A DNA stretch of 64,000 nt. Source: Rhododendron vialii. Lineage: Eukaryota > Streptophyta > Magnoliopsida > Ericales > Ericaceae. Shown in pieces: positions 42,200 through 53,165 of this stretch (position 1 is the stretch's first letter; each line of letters starts with the position of its first letter). Below the pieces are notes generated by a model that saw nothing but the letters and a program-made list of their open reading frames with translations, did no database searches and was not told the origin of the DNA. The position numbers and the translations under genes are program-made. The stretch spans positions 1,126,001 through 1,190,000 of the forward strand of contig NC_080558.1 of the NCBI RefSeq assembly GCF_030253575.1. The letters are read 5' to 3'.

Positions 42200-44458
42200 T
42201 ATATATTTTGTCTCATATCAACTTGCACGTACCTTGAACTAATCACCACAAACTTCACACGCTCACCATGTGTGGTACATTGATTCATTTGATTGTGTGG
42301 GGTGTCAAGTGGACCTTTGGTATTTTGTTGTTTTAATTAATTACTTGTGTGTGTCTAGTTGTTTGATAGTGCATCGGTTGGGGCTAAAATTCGTCTTTGT
42401 ATGTTATCGCAAACTCTGTTTTACTATCTTGTTTCGCTAACTAAAATAAGAACTTTACCGAAATGGAGCAGTCGAATTATTGCTAGAGTGGAGTATTATT
42501 GCTAGAGTTGCATATGGATCCATTGCATTTTCGCCAGTTTTGGATTGTTGTGCCATCAGAATTGCGCACGCATATATGAGTGGAAAAACTGAGACTGTTA
42601 TTTACCCGAGGAAATTACAACCATGAAACTCCCCCAAGGTACGATCATATATACCAGCACTGATGCACCGAATCCCATCAAAACTCTGCAGTATTTACCA
42701 CCAAAAAAAAATGAAAAACTTTCTCTAATAAGAACTCTCGCATAGGATCCTTGCACATTACAAATGGCACAAATTTTTTATGCCCTAAAATTTTGTACAT
42801 TAACAAGAAAGGATTTGGCGTTATAGCATCCTAAATTGAAATAGCAGGGTGGTTTAATTGTGTCTTAACATGAACTCGGTCACTTTCTCAAATTTCATTA
42901 TGCAAGAATCCAGTCCCACGCTATCCCATGATGATGTTGACCGTCCATATTTGTCAGATCACGTTTCCGCCATTTATTTTATTAGTGTTATGAAGGAAGG
43001 GTTTCAATTAAGTAGTTTATGACATTCAACATTGCACTCACAAATCTGTTTTTAGAGCAGTCGCAGAGAGATGCATCGTGTAGCCAAATCCAGGGGTACT
43101 CATTTATCTTTGGTGTCATACACACAACACGATATGCTCCAAATCTCCGATAATTATTGAACAGAAAGAATATTAAGCTGTGTTGAGCGTAAAAGTATCA
43201 CAAAAAGAACCACAAAAATTCGTAACGGGTGTACGGTATACCCCAAAAAGTGGAGTGTACCAGAGATTTTCCTAATTACTCCCTCAGTCCCATAATGTTT
43301 GTCCGGCCCGCATAGCGAGGACGTAAAATAATACAATTTTTGTAAAAAAAATTTAAATTTTTTTCAACAATTCACTAGATATTGATGAGTTCTTTTAATT
43401 TATGAAAAAAAAATTGAATTTTTTCTTGAAAGAAGTGCAATATTTTTGAGTCCTCGTTTTGTGGACCAGACAAACATTTTAGGACGGAGGTAGTAGAATA
43501 CAAAGAGTTACTATAAAATAAAATTAAAAAACTTAAAACTTCCACTTTTATTTCGTGGAATCATTTTTAATTTGAATGAAAATTAAAAAACTCAGGACAC
43601 ATTTTCCGAACCTTTCTTGCGACCCAATCATCTATTTTTCTGACATATTAACTGCTTCCACTTTTTCCAACCTCTGCCTATAATTATCAAATGACAAAAA
43701 GATCCTCGAAACGAAACCTCTACATAAGTCTAGATTTTAATTGTTTTGATTTATTTCTATAACCTGTAATGAAATTTTTGTAATGTCTTCGGGCTTTTGG
43801 AAGGAAATTAATTTCCTCTGGTTCGAAAAAATCTTCACTGCATGTGAATGCGAACTCACGCTATATAGTAGATGGAGTACATATAATTATATCCAATTGG
43901 AGTTGACTTAATTTGCAAATTACTGAACACAATATTAAATAATGTTATAGGATCATACTTAATGGATAAACACCTTGCCGTCACTAATGTTGAATTTCTT
44001 AGGTTTCGTATCAAAGTTAACTTTGATGCGAAACCCACCCAAAAAAGAAATCGAATACTTTGAAAGTGAGCATTGTTCAATCAAATCTAAGTTTTCAACC
44101 ACGTATTGAACCAACCCCTCATTCATCTTAATTTGAGTTCCTAATGCTCTATTGTATGGACTTCTATTTCTCCAAATTATTCATCATGTCTGGAAAATTA
44201 ATCAAATCAAGTGGTAAATTTGTTAGAGAACATGAGTGAGAGATTAGCACTAGCAAATATCATATATATGGTGACGGAAATGGTGGACGGCAGCGCCAGC
44301 GGTGTTCGATGGCGGTAGGCAACCAAACTTGAGATCGGGTTTGGGCAACCCAAACATCAGGGTCAGCATTGCGTGTAGAACATATTCCCCCCCAATAATG
44401 TTGACAACTAAGAGTCTAAACCTTAAGGGATCAATTCATGCTTAGCACATTAATCTTA
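42200..44458. other. 3' flank of unit 1 and inter-unit spacer, no gene
   Basis: Holds the 3' flank shared with unit 2, a Stowaway-like MITE (43279-43490), and the 70-bp block at 43131-43200 that recurs at 44459-44527. 43500-44458 shows no ORF, domain or repeat that I can support. Confidence 0.5.
43279..43490. mobile_element. Stowaway-like MITE
   Basis: 212 bp, TA target duplication, left end ctccctcagtcccataatg, right end cattttaggacggagg. These are Stowaway (Tc1/Mariner) type termini. No ORF. Confidence 0.85.
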
Positions 44459-45682
44459 CGATATGCTCCAAATCTCCGATAATTATTGAACACTAATTAA
44501 GAATATTGAGTTGTGTTGAGTGTGAAAGTATCCCGTTTACAATTGATCGAGCTGACAGAGACCTATTGAAATTAATATACAGAGATTATGGAATATTATT
44601 GATAGAGCCGGCGCAACACTTTTAAAGGTGAAATCAATAGTGGGGCCTTTTGTAGTTAAATTATTATTTTTAGATGTTTATAATAAATCCTGTTCTTATT
44701 TTTAGATGTGAAAGAAAAAGAAAATTTATTTTCTTCCCTTTTTTTTTTTTTTTTTGGTTGTAATGCAGGAAAATATATGGAAAACAAAGATGAATTCGAA
44801 ATTGATCAATTTGCAGGTAAACTAGTTTCATGAGAAAGTTAAATTACTTCCTAGTATTATTTGTTTTCTTGACTTTCGCTTATATATATTCTCTTTGCAG
44901 TCAAACATACGAAAATTTTATTTATTAATTTTCCCTTGCCGTCATTAATTTGCTAACTAATCAAATAGATTATTGACAAAAAAGAAGAAGAAGGTGTACG
45001 TGGCCCAAGGATAGCGATCACTATTGCCTTTGACCCCTTCAATCGAAATTTTAATTTTTTTGTTAAACGGAAATATAATAAAAAAATTCTTTGCCAATAA
45101 AAAAAGCATAGGAATCTACTTGCCTCGTCTTCAGCCGGCCTTGATAATAGCTAAACGATGTGATCACCTCTCACTTTCTGCAAAAATAAAATATATAGTA
45201 TTGCATTTTCTTACTTTGAACCTACGCCCACACATTTTGAGTTTTAAATTTTTTTCATACCCAAATTAGTAGTAGAAGTTTTTGGGTGCCAAGCGGGTGC
45301 CACACACGTGGTACCCCGTCGGCAATTTTAGCTGTTCAAACATTTTTTTTTTGTTTAAGTGTCGTCTTAGGTGAACTTTTTTCAACTTCAATTCACATTT
45401 ATAAACTTTTCTGATTCTTTTTGTCGAGATGAATGATTAATCTCAAAAATTACGATGAAAAGCTAAACAAATAATTTTAAAAAAATACAAAAAAAAAAAA
45501 AAAAAAGGCAGGCTCAACACAAAAAGTTAGGAAGAATTGGGCCTACCTCTAACAAGTGTCTATATCAGAACAATAGATAATGAAAACCATGTAACCCATT
45601 GTTATCACATCGATCATACTCGACAATGGGAACAATTTAAGGTGGCTTGAAACCGACAGGTAACCTAAAGGAGAAAATCTTA

Positions 45683-45816
45683 GGGGAAAATCACGGCTAA
45701 TAACGTGTTTTGATAATTAATATCCGCCCAGGACATTTTCAGCGTTACTCATTGTTTTCAGCATGTCCTTCGTGGGTATTAATTATCAAAACACGTTCTG
45801 GGCCGTCATTTTCCCC
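45683..45816. mobile_element. Near-perfect foldback element
   Basis: Arms of about 54 bp: left aacgtgttttgataattaat, right attaattatcaaaacacgtt, with ggggaaaat and attttcccc at the ends and a 25-bp loop. It is absent from unit 1, so it inserted after the duplication. Confidence 0.85.
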
Positions 45817-46023
45817 GGAAAAGTTTTATTAACATTCGGACCGTCTAAAACATTTTTGGGCGGTCGCGATTCATTTCCGCCGTGAATAAGCATCTCTCAA
45901 CCTAAAGTCGAACATCCGATAAAAATTTATGCTAGTCAAACAAAAATAAAATGACGTATCAAATCATTTGAGTTTAGCGTGTAGGGAAATCCTAACCTAA
46001 ATTAATTAAGATCTAGCAAGGAG

Positions 46024-46037
46024 TATATATATATATA
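46024..46037 (+). promoter_or_regulatory. TATA box of the CASP-like gene
   Basis: tatatatatatata about 95 bases before the ATG. It is followed by the same leader motif (tgtatccccctatcacaaat) as the pseudogene copy. Confidence 0.6.
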
Positions 46038-46127
46038 GTCCACACATTTGTATCCCCCTATCACAAATTCAGCTAACACACCAACTTATCATTCAAACAA
46101 AGGTTTTAGTTACGTACAGTACAGTCC

Positions 46128-47874
46128 ATGGCATCCACCGATTATGCCGTGCCGCCGGAGCTGGAAAAGGAGGCCCCACCACGGGAACCCACCGCACCGG
46201 ATGTAGAGAAGGCTGCACCGCCGCCACCAACCCGCGATGCCCCTCTTCATGCCCGTCAGGACTACTTTAGAGTGGCTGATGTGGTTCTAAGGCTGTTATT
46301 GTTTGCGGTTGCGTTGGTGGCTGTGGTGGTGATGGTGACTAGTAAGGAGACGAGGCCGGTCGGCCGAAAAACGACCCCTCCTTATGTGGTGTTCAAATCG
46401 GCTAAGTTCCAGGATTCGCCGGCCTTCATGTAACTATTAAAAACATGACTTTTTTTTTTTTTTTTATAAAATATTTTGGGTTTTGGTGATTTTCTTTCAC
46501 TTGCTAGTCATAATTTTAATCTTCTAGCTTGTCTCGACCAGATGAATCGAAATAAAGAGAGTACATAGGGACTTTAACTTGGAAACTATTCATTTCTTGG
46601 TGAATATTATGTAATTGTTGAATATCTCTTGTCAAGACGAATTGAAAAAATTGACGCAAAATAACCAAAATTTTTAAAATTAATATTCATTTAAAACATA
46701 AAAAAGCTAGACGGAAGCCGTAATTTTTGTAGGAAATCTAATTATATTGCTTCTTATTTACTATATATTTGTTGCATATGAAGCACTATGCTTTGTTGAT
46801 CGATGTAGGCATGCACACACACTTTAGTACTCTATAAGTCATAATCTAGGACACAAAGTCTTATGTGAAAAATTCATTGAAATTAATTTAGAGTCAGATA
46901 ATTGGAGCGAATCGAATCGCGGTAACATCCAATATACAAATTGTTTGTTTTCTTCGTAAAAACTCGAAAATATTTCATAAACATTTTAGAATTTCTCGAG
47001 TACATTTGATCGAAATTGTGTTGATTGAATATGTTATTTGGGTCTTACGAAAGGGATTGGCTTTCCAAAATTGCTGTTGGTGTGAACCAAATGGATAAAA
47101 ATACCAAATGAATTGCTTATTAAGTTATTATTAAATATTTGGTCAAAGTTTATTACTAAAGTTAATGAGTTAGCCGCAAACGACCGAAGTTGTTTTCTCC
47201 TTAATAAATATATTTTTTTTACCGATAAAAGAGAAACAACCGAAGTTGTTCACGTGTAGCGCAAGACTCGTCTCATCGAGGACCCACATTGGTTCGGCTT
47301 GTTAATAAACAATCTGAGCTCGACTTTGGATCGTGTAGATACGCTCGACTTTGTATCTATCATCACAATCGACTCGTTTAATACTCAGAAATCAAGTTAT
47401 CAATTACTATTTGGACTCGCCGCTCAATTAGTTTGCTATCCATGAGGGAGAGAGAGAGAGAGCGGCTAATAAATTTTCTCATTCAGTTTCTTTTCTTGAT
47501 TAATCATGCGCCAATCACATATGTTGTGTAGGGCCCATCGACTTATTGGTGTCAAGATGTACTAGCTAGAGACGCCATATCAGATAATATTCGAACGTGA
47601 TCGTCAAATATTGTAGCATAAATTGAAAGAACAAAAAGTTACCCATTAATCCTCGATCTACATCAGAATTGAAAAGGAGATGGTAAATTTATTTTCTTAT
47701 CGAAAACAACTATATCTATTAACTCAAAAAAATTATGATGCAGATATTTCGTAGCTGCACTTTCAGTGGCTGGACTCTATGCTATTATTACAACACTGGT
47801 ATCCTTCTTAGCACTGCTGAAGCCTAGTTGCTCAACAAAGCTGTTGCCCCATTTTGTGATATTTGATGTGGTAA

Positions 47875-47919
<45 letters not shown>

Positions 47920-48554
47920 AAGTAATAATTAGATTGTAGGGGCCCTTCTACTTTGGTAACCCTTGTAATAACAAAAAAGCCAAATATTTAGTTTTCACTT
48001 TAGGCCGGCCCAGAAAAATTAGGGTATCCATGTTCTTCTTTTTTTTTTGCTAAACATAGTTTTGCAGGAGCAATGCAAGGAATATAATTTTAGAACTAGC
48101 TGTAGACACATTTATAATCAGAACCAATCAATCGTATGGCCGCTGACATAGTGGTGTCCGGAGTTGTTTTCTTGAATTTTTTTAACACTTGACAAATTTG
48201 GGATCCTTACCTTTAAACAAATTGTGGGGGCAGACTTGCTGGCTTTGCCTTATAAGGGCTGGCCTAGCATCATGCTACCACAAGGGTTGCCATGGTAGAA
48301 GCTTCACCAAAATTACATGTTGCATGCAGCTGCTGCTGGGCATCGTCGCGGCGGCAACCGGAGCTGCCGGGGGAGTGGCTTACGTTGGAATAAAAGGGAA
48401 CTCTCACACGGAGTGGAAAAAAGTGTGCAGTGTCTTTGGCAGGTTCTGTGCCCACGTAGAATCAGCCATTGCAGTCTCAATTTTTGCCTCCATTTTGTTG
48501 GCAAACCTAGTCATTCTCTCTGCTCATTCCCTCTCCAAAAAAATCCCCAAGTAG
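46128..48554 (+). CDS. CASP-like membrane protein (CASPL1 group)
   Basis: Four-helix membrane protein of the Casparian-strip-domain-protein-like family, which form plasma-membrane scaffolds. Exons 46128-46429, 47744-47870 and 48330-48554 are GT-AG and in frame: 654 nt, 217 residues. A Pro/Glu-rich cytosolic N-terminus (about 45 residues) precedes helix 1 ([19 protein letters not shown]), which holds the conserved Arg. Helix 2 is [19 protein letters not shown]. Helix 3 starts [20 protein letters not shown] with the conserved Asp. Helix 4 is [19 protein letters not shown]. The extracellular loop between helices 3 and 4 has two Cys (VCSVFGRFC). It is the intact member of a tandem pair; the other copy (36252-41867) is dead. 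Intron 2 begins with a long CT repeat in both. By resemblance it is closest to the CASPL1D type; the exact subclade needs a tree. Confidence 0.93.
47878..47918 (+). repeat. (CT)n at the start of CASP-like intron 2
   Basis: About 20 CT units directly after the donor. An equivalent tract, interrupted once, lies at 37058-37109 in the pseudogene copy. Confidence 0.9.
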
Positions 48555-48749
48555 AGAACCGTCTCATGTAATTTGTTGCTTTAGTTCATTACTTGTGCAT
48601 ATATGTCTAGTTGTTTGATTGTGCATTGGTCTGGAGGTCACAAAGTTCTTCTGTGTATGTGTGTGGGAAACTCGATCTATGTATGTATTGTCATGACTGG
48701 GTATCATACTTGTACTTCTATTTCTTGTACCGGAAAAAGAATTGCTTGA

Positions 48750-48750
<1 letters not shown>

Positions 48751-48798
<48 letters not shown>

Positions 48799-48799
48799 A
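48751..48799. repeat. (TG)n(TA)n microsatellite
   Basis: Ten TG units run into about fourteen TA units, 200 bp after the CASP-like stop codon. Confidence 0.9.
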
Positions 48800-49794
48800 T
48801 GTAAAAAAAAAATTTGTTTGCTTCCATTGCATTTTGGTCCGTTTGGAGGATCAAATCGACTGGAATCTGAAATAGCGAGATTTCAGTGCTTTCAAACTCT
48901 ATGATTCCAATGCTTGTAATAGCTTGAGAGAAAATGATAATGTCGAAACCATCTTTGCAAATGTCAAAATAATTTGCGTAAGATCGATGTACCCTACAAA
49001 CGTTACGAGTCTTTTATGAACTAAATTTTTTACATTGGAACTAATTTTTCGTTATAGCACCCAAAATTGAAATAGCAAAGTGATTTAATTGTAACTCAAG
49101 TACTTAAACCCACTTTCTCAAAATTATGCAAGAATCTAGTCCCATGCACATTCTCCCAGATATTGTTGACCGTCAATATATGGCGGATCAATTTTTTACT
49201 ATCTCTTTTAAAATCGATATTTAGTGTTAGAAGAGTTTCAATTAAATTTTTTATGGCATTCGACGTCACACCCGTACAAATTCATCTGTTTTTTGAACGA
49301 ACGTCGCACAAAGGGCCAGGATTGTGTAACCAAAACTACAGTGGCACTCATAGCCCAACAATATTTTTAAGAGACATCAAAATAGACGAGTCTATTAGAC
49401 TATTACTCGGACTTTTACAACTCCCTATATACGATCATTTGATGGCTGAGAATTTCCAACAAAAACAAATATATTCGTCCTTTTCTTACAAATGTGAAAT
49501 TTGGCTGTATTTCAGCTTTCTTATTATATATTCTAGTTTATTCCGGGGTCAGCTCTATGTGAAGGAATTAGTTTGAGCTTCTGTTCTGTTTAGCGCGGAC
49601 TCCATTCAATTGAGACCGGACCCAACATTATGCGGATGTCAATTACGCATACTTACAGAAAATCAAAAGTAATTCCCAACGGGTCAGGCCCAAATCATTC
49701 ATTAAATACATCCATAGTAAGTCAAACTTTTATACTAAAAAAAAAATACTCTTCCACCATTATTGATGATTGTTGAACAAATTTCGGCGTTGAC

Positions 49795-50155
49795 CGTTGG
49801 GAACGTTCTCAGCTCTGAGAACATTCTCAACATACAACTAGACTTAATAGTAATACTAACAACTCTTGATATTTCAAAGCTGAGAACGTTCTCAACACAC
49901 ACCTATTCTCAGCTTTGAATATTTCAGAATTAAGAGAGCTGAGAACGTTCTCAGCACACGCCTAGACTTAGTGGTAATTCATTCTCAAACGTTCTGATCA
50001 ATTCTCATACGTTCTCAGCACTGAGAACATTCTCAGCATGCCTAGACTTAGAAGTAATTCATTCTCAAATGTTCTCACCACACATCTAGATTTAGTGGTA
50101 ATTTGTTCTCTGATGTTCTCAACTCTTAGAATGTTCTCAACACATGCATGGTAAT
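49795..50155. repeat. Minisatellite of palindromic gagaacgttctc units
   Basis: At least six irregular units of about 50-65 bp. Each has gagaacgttctc or gagaacattctc, then cacacgcctagacttagtgg and taattcattctca. The motif is self-complementary. It sits just beyond the end of duplication unit 2. Confidence 0.85.
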
Positions 50156-50283
50156 TAAAAAAAAGTGTTATACCTTAATGGAAATTAAGGTGCAATTTTC
50201 TGTACCTAGGGGTAAACATCTATCTTAGTTGGGTTTTGTAAGTGAATAGTCAAAACAATCATGATCTAATAATCTATCTTTTA

Positions 50284-50895
50284 TCTATATAATAAAACAG
50301 CTCAGTATTTGAATCCTATGTACATAAATCTAATGGCCCAAACTTATCTCTCATAAATCTTACGGTTGAGAAGAGTCCTAGGGTTGGAAAATCCTATTTT
50401 CAATTTTCTCTAACATTTCCTATTCTAACTCTCTTTTGTTATGGAAAGATAGAAACCAACAAAATTTTATTGCCAAAAAAAGAGCGGCATTTTGAAATAA
50501 GAAAAAATGGAAGTAATTTTTGAAATATTAGCGCTCTCTCTCTCTCCCCGAAGGAAAGTGAAATATTCTTTAATTTTTCCTATCTCAACTCTCTTTTGTT
50601 ATGGGAAGATAGAATGTAATGAAATTTCATGTATAAAATTAGTGCAAGGCAGATCGAAAATTAAACAAATGGGTAAGAAATATTTTTGTTTATCGGTTGA
50701 TCAATTTTAATTTTTTTGGTGTGTGTGTTTTTTTTGTAAACTAAACAAAAGGGTAAGAAAAAAATCTATTTGAACATAATTTAAGAAAAAATCTTAAATC
50801 AGTTTCATTTGCATGGGTGGTCAATAGTTTCGCAATTCATTTTAGTCGTGTTCAAAATGCGTTGCGCCGTGCCTTCAGGCACGGACAAACTCTAG
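50284..50895 (+). mobile_element. Short non-autonomous Helitron
   Basis: 612 bp. The 5' end TCTATATAATAAAACAG follows an A. The 3' end is the GC-rich hairpin cgtgcc-ttca-ggcacg, then gacaaactCTAG followed by T. A TC start, a CTRR end with a nearby hairpin, and insertion between A and T with no target duplication are the Helitron hallmarks. It encodes no Rep/helicase. Confidence 0.8.
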
Positions 50896-52036
50896 TATAT
50901 ATATAAGTAATCTAATCTAATAATCTATCTTATAAGTGATAACAAACGAGTGTCAATATATCGATTAATCTTAATTAAGAAGGGTTTTTGTTGGCACATA
51001 ACATCAGAAATGTCCACTCAACCACTATTAACTACACCATCAACCTCAAAATTAATTGACATGTGCTAACCAAAAAGAATGTTTAGAACCGCATGTTTTG
51101 AGTCAACTTAAATGCACTGGAAAATACTTTACACGAAAATTATTTGTTCCAAAATCATTTTATGAACGGAGCCTTAAAATCATACATTTCACGCTGTTAC
51201 GTGGTTACAAGGGCTCGATCAACTGAAAAATATCACGGCAAGAAATATTTCAATGATAAATTCATTACAATCTATATGTCAACATAGATGGTGACTAGGC
51301 AAGCTCGGCTCGAGCTCGACTAGCCAAATTTTCATCGAGCTCTAGTTTGCGAAAAACTTAACAAACGCAATTGAACATCCTAAAACTCTGCTCGATTCGA
51401 CTTGTTAGCAGCGCTAGCTAATGTTATGTCACCGATTTGATTCCATCGTAAAGAGGTAAGATATTGTTCACCTAACTTCATTCTTCATACAACTTTCCCC
51501 CCAAGTTAAAATCAGTAACCACAAAATAAAATGGGGATAAAAATTCAATCGACATGTAACAATTTTTACAGACGAAAAAGAAAAAGTAGGAAGAAGGAAA
51601 ACCGGAAGAGATGATTTTGTTTCTGTAAATACATGAACTGGGTACCTCTTTGGTAACACGTAAGCTAGTTTGAACATTCTCGATTATTTAAAAAAACAAA
51701 AAGGAAAAAGAAGAAGAATTGGGTACCCTCTCTGTTCCCATGTTACTATAGATTTTCAACGAGGGAAAGCCCATGTGAAAGAAAACAACCCCACACAATT
51801 GACCCGAGTTTGATCATGGGTCAGACCATACGAAAATAATTTTTTTGAATTCTCTGGTCTCGGCCGGTGTGGATGGCATCCTTTTGACCAGACCGTAGAG
51901 AAGATTAGTCGAGGTATATATGTACGTAGCTAGCCAGATACCCTTGACCGTTGAACCAAAAAAAAAAAAAAACGAAGAAACAGAAACAACAGGAAATTGG
52001 AAAACAGGTGTGTTTTTTGGAGGAGATGAATCTCTG
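50896..52036. other. Intergenic, no gene supported
   Basis: Holds a MITE-like end (gaacggagcctt near 51167) and a ctcgagctcg-type dispersed repeat at about 51296-51410. No ORF with domain support. Confidence 0.5.
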
Positions 52037-52273
52037 TCAAGGGCAACGGTATGCGTAGACAGGGCGCTCCTGCCTCTGGGTCGGCATGAATATGACTACC
52101 GCGATAAGGACTATAACAACCAAGAACATCGTTCCCTTGACATCGCCACCGCCACCGCCACCGCCATCCTCCTCCTCCTCCTCCTCCTCTTGTGCGGCGA
52201 CAAACGCATTCGCCATTGCCAAACACACCACCACAAAAGAACGGAAATAGTTCCTCGCCGTGAAGATCGTCAT
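52037..52273 (-). CDS. Small two-helix membrane protein with Glu/Gly linker
   Basis: 78 residues from a true ATG at 52273, with a TATA box about 60 bases upstream. Residues about 8-27 are a signal peptide or anchor (FRSFVVVCLAMANAFVAA). A run of seven Glu, Asp and seven Gly follows, then a transmembrane helix (TMFLVVIVLIAVVIFM) and a short basic tail ending in a CP. The Glu and Gly runs come from GAG/GGT triplet repeats and may vary in length. I recognise no family; such small type I or hairpin proteins are common in plants. The layout of signal, linker and helix supports a real gene. Confidence 0.55.
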   Translation of the reverse strand: MTIFTARNYFRSFVVVCLAMANAFVAAQEEEEEEEDGGGGGGGDVKGTMFLVVIVLIAVVIFMPTQRQERPVYAYRCP

Positions 52274-52332
52274 CGTTCCCGGCTCGTACTTTTCTGTTTC
52301 TCTAGCTGCTGAAGTACCGTAGGCGATGGTGT

Positions 52333-52340
52333 CATTTATA
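52333..52340 (-). promoter_or_regulatory. TATA box of the small membrane protein gene
   Basis: TATAAATG on the minus strand, 60 bases upstream of the ATG at 52273. Confidence 0.5.
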
Positions 52341-52949
52341 CAAGAATGGGGATAGTTTACAAAACATAAAACTGATCACATATGAAAAGACTCCCTCCGT
52401 TAGATTTCGTTTGTCCTGTTTTTAAAGTCGAGTCATTGTTATATTAGAAAATATGCTTCTCAGTAACCTTCTCAGCGATATCAGCGATGACAACTACTTT
52501 ATTCGTTAATTCGAAAAACGACGCCGTTTTTTCCGAAAAGATTTTTGATAAAAATAAAAACTGACATATGAAAGCATGCTTGCTTTGCAATGGAAGATTT
52601 TGACAAGGTCATTTGAAAATGGTAGCATTATTCAGCATGAAAATATTCCTCAATATATTTATATATAGATTATTGTACAGATTTTCAGTGAGTAATTGAA
52701 AAGAACAACTCTACAAAAGACAAGGCAGGCATGCCCAATCTAAACTCATCTTTGAAGCCGAAAGAAAAATCCTAGAGGAAATTTGCAAGGCTACAAATTG
52801 CGAGACTAAAGCAAATTTTGTTTACGTAAAGAGAATTGGGAGCTTTGAGGCGCGCGCGTAAGCTCGCCCAAATACCTCATGAGTTGTTAAAAAAGAAAGA
52901 GAACTGTGAACTCCTTATACGAGTTGACTTTGTCATTATTTGGTTAATA

Positions 52950-53165
52950 CTCTCTAAGTCCCATAAAGTTGGTTCCCTACGAAATTATGTGCATTTTTTT
53001 AGCTTAGAATAATGTAATTCCCAAATAATATTGGACCGTATGGATTTTATTTGATTGATCTATTGAACAGTTCAAAAAAGTTGAAAAATTATTTTAATAC
53101 ATTGTTATAAGTTCAAAAATTACAGGTAATTTCATAGGGGACTAACTTTATGAAACGGAAGGAGA
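52950..53165. mobile_element. Stowaway-like MITE (second copy)
   Basis: 216 bp with TA at both flanks. Left end ctctctaagtcccataaagt, right end actttatgaaacggaaggaga; both arms carry gttggtcccct-type sequence. A further partial end lies near 52390. Confidence 0.75.

Larger units (their letters stand above)
33787..43200 (+). repeat. Segmental tandem duplication, unit 1
   Basis: Collinear with unit 2 (44459-49376) across promoter, gene and 3' flank. Upstream landmarks: 'ttgatcgagctgacagagac', 'gatagagccgg', 'gggcctt', 'gatcaatttgcaggtaa'. The gene copy is the CASP-like pseudogene. The 3' landmark is 'gcaagaatc-agtccca'. Unit 1 is larger mainly because of an LTR retrotransposon and a LINE that unit 2 lacks. 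Confidence 0.85.
44459..49376 (+). repeat. Segmental tandem duplication, unit 2
   Basis: Counterpart of unit 1. It starts with the 70-bp block gatatgctccaaatctccga that also ends unit 1, runs through the intact CASP-like gene, and continues to about 49376 (ccaaaactacagtggcactca against ccaaatccaggggtactca). Confidence 0.85.

Noticed and set aside
51920-52312. Plus-strand frame opposite the small membrane protein
   Set aside because: Low-complexity shadow of the GAG/GGT repeats. The minus-strand product has signal, linker and helix in sensible order.
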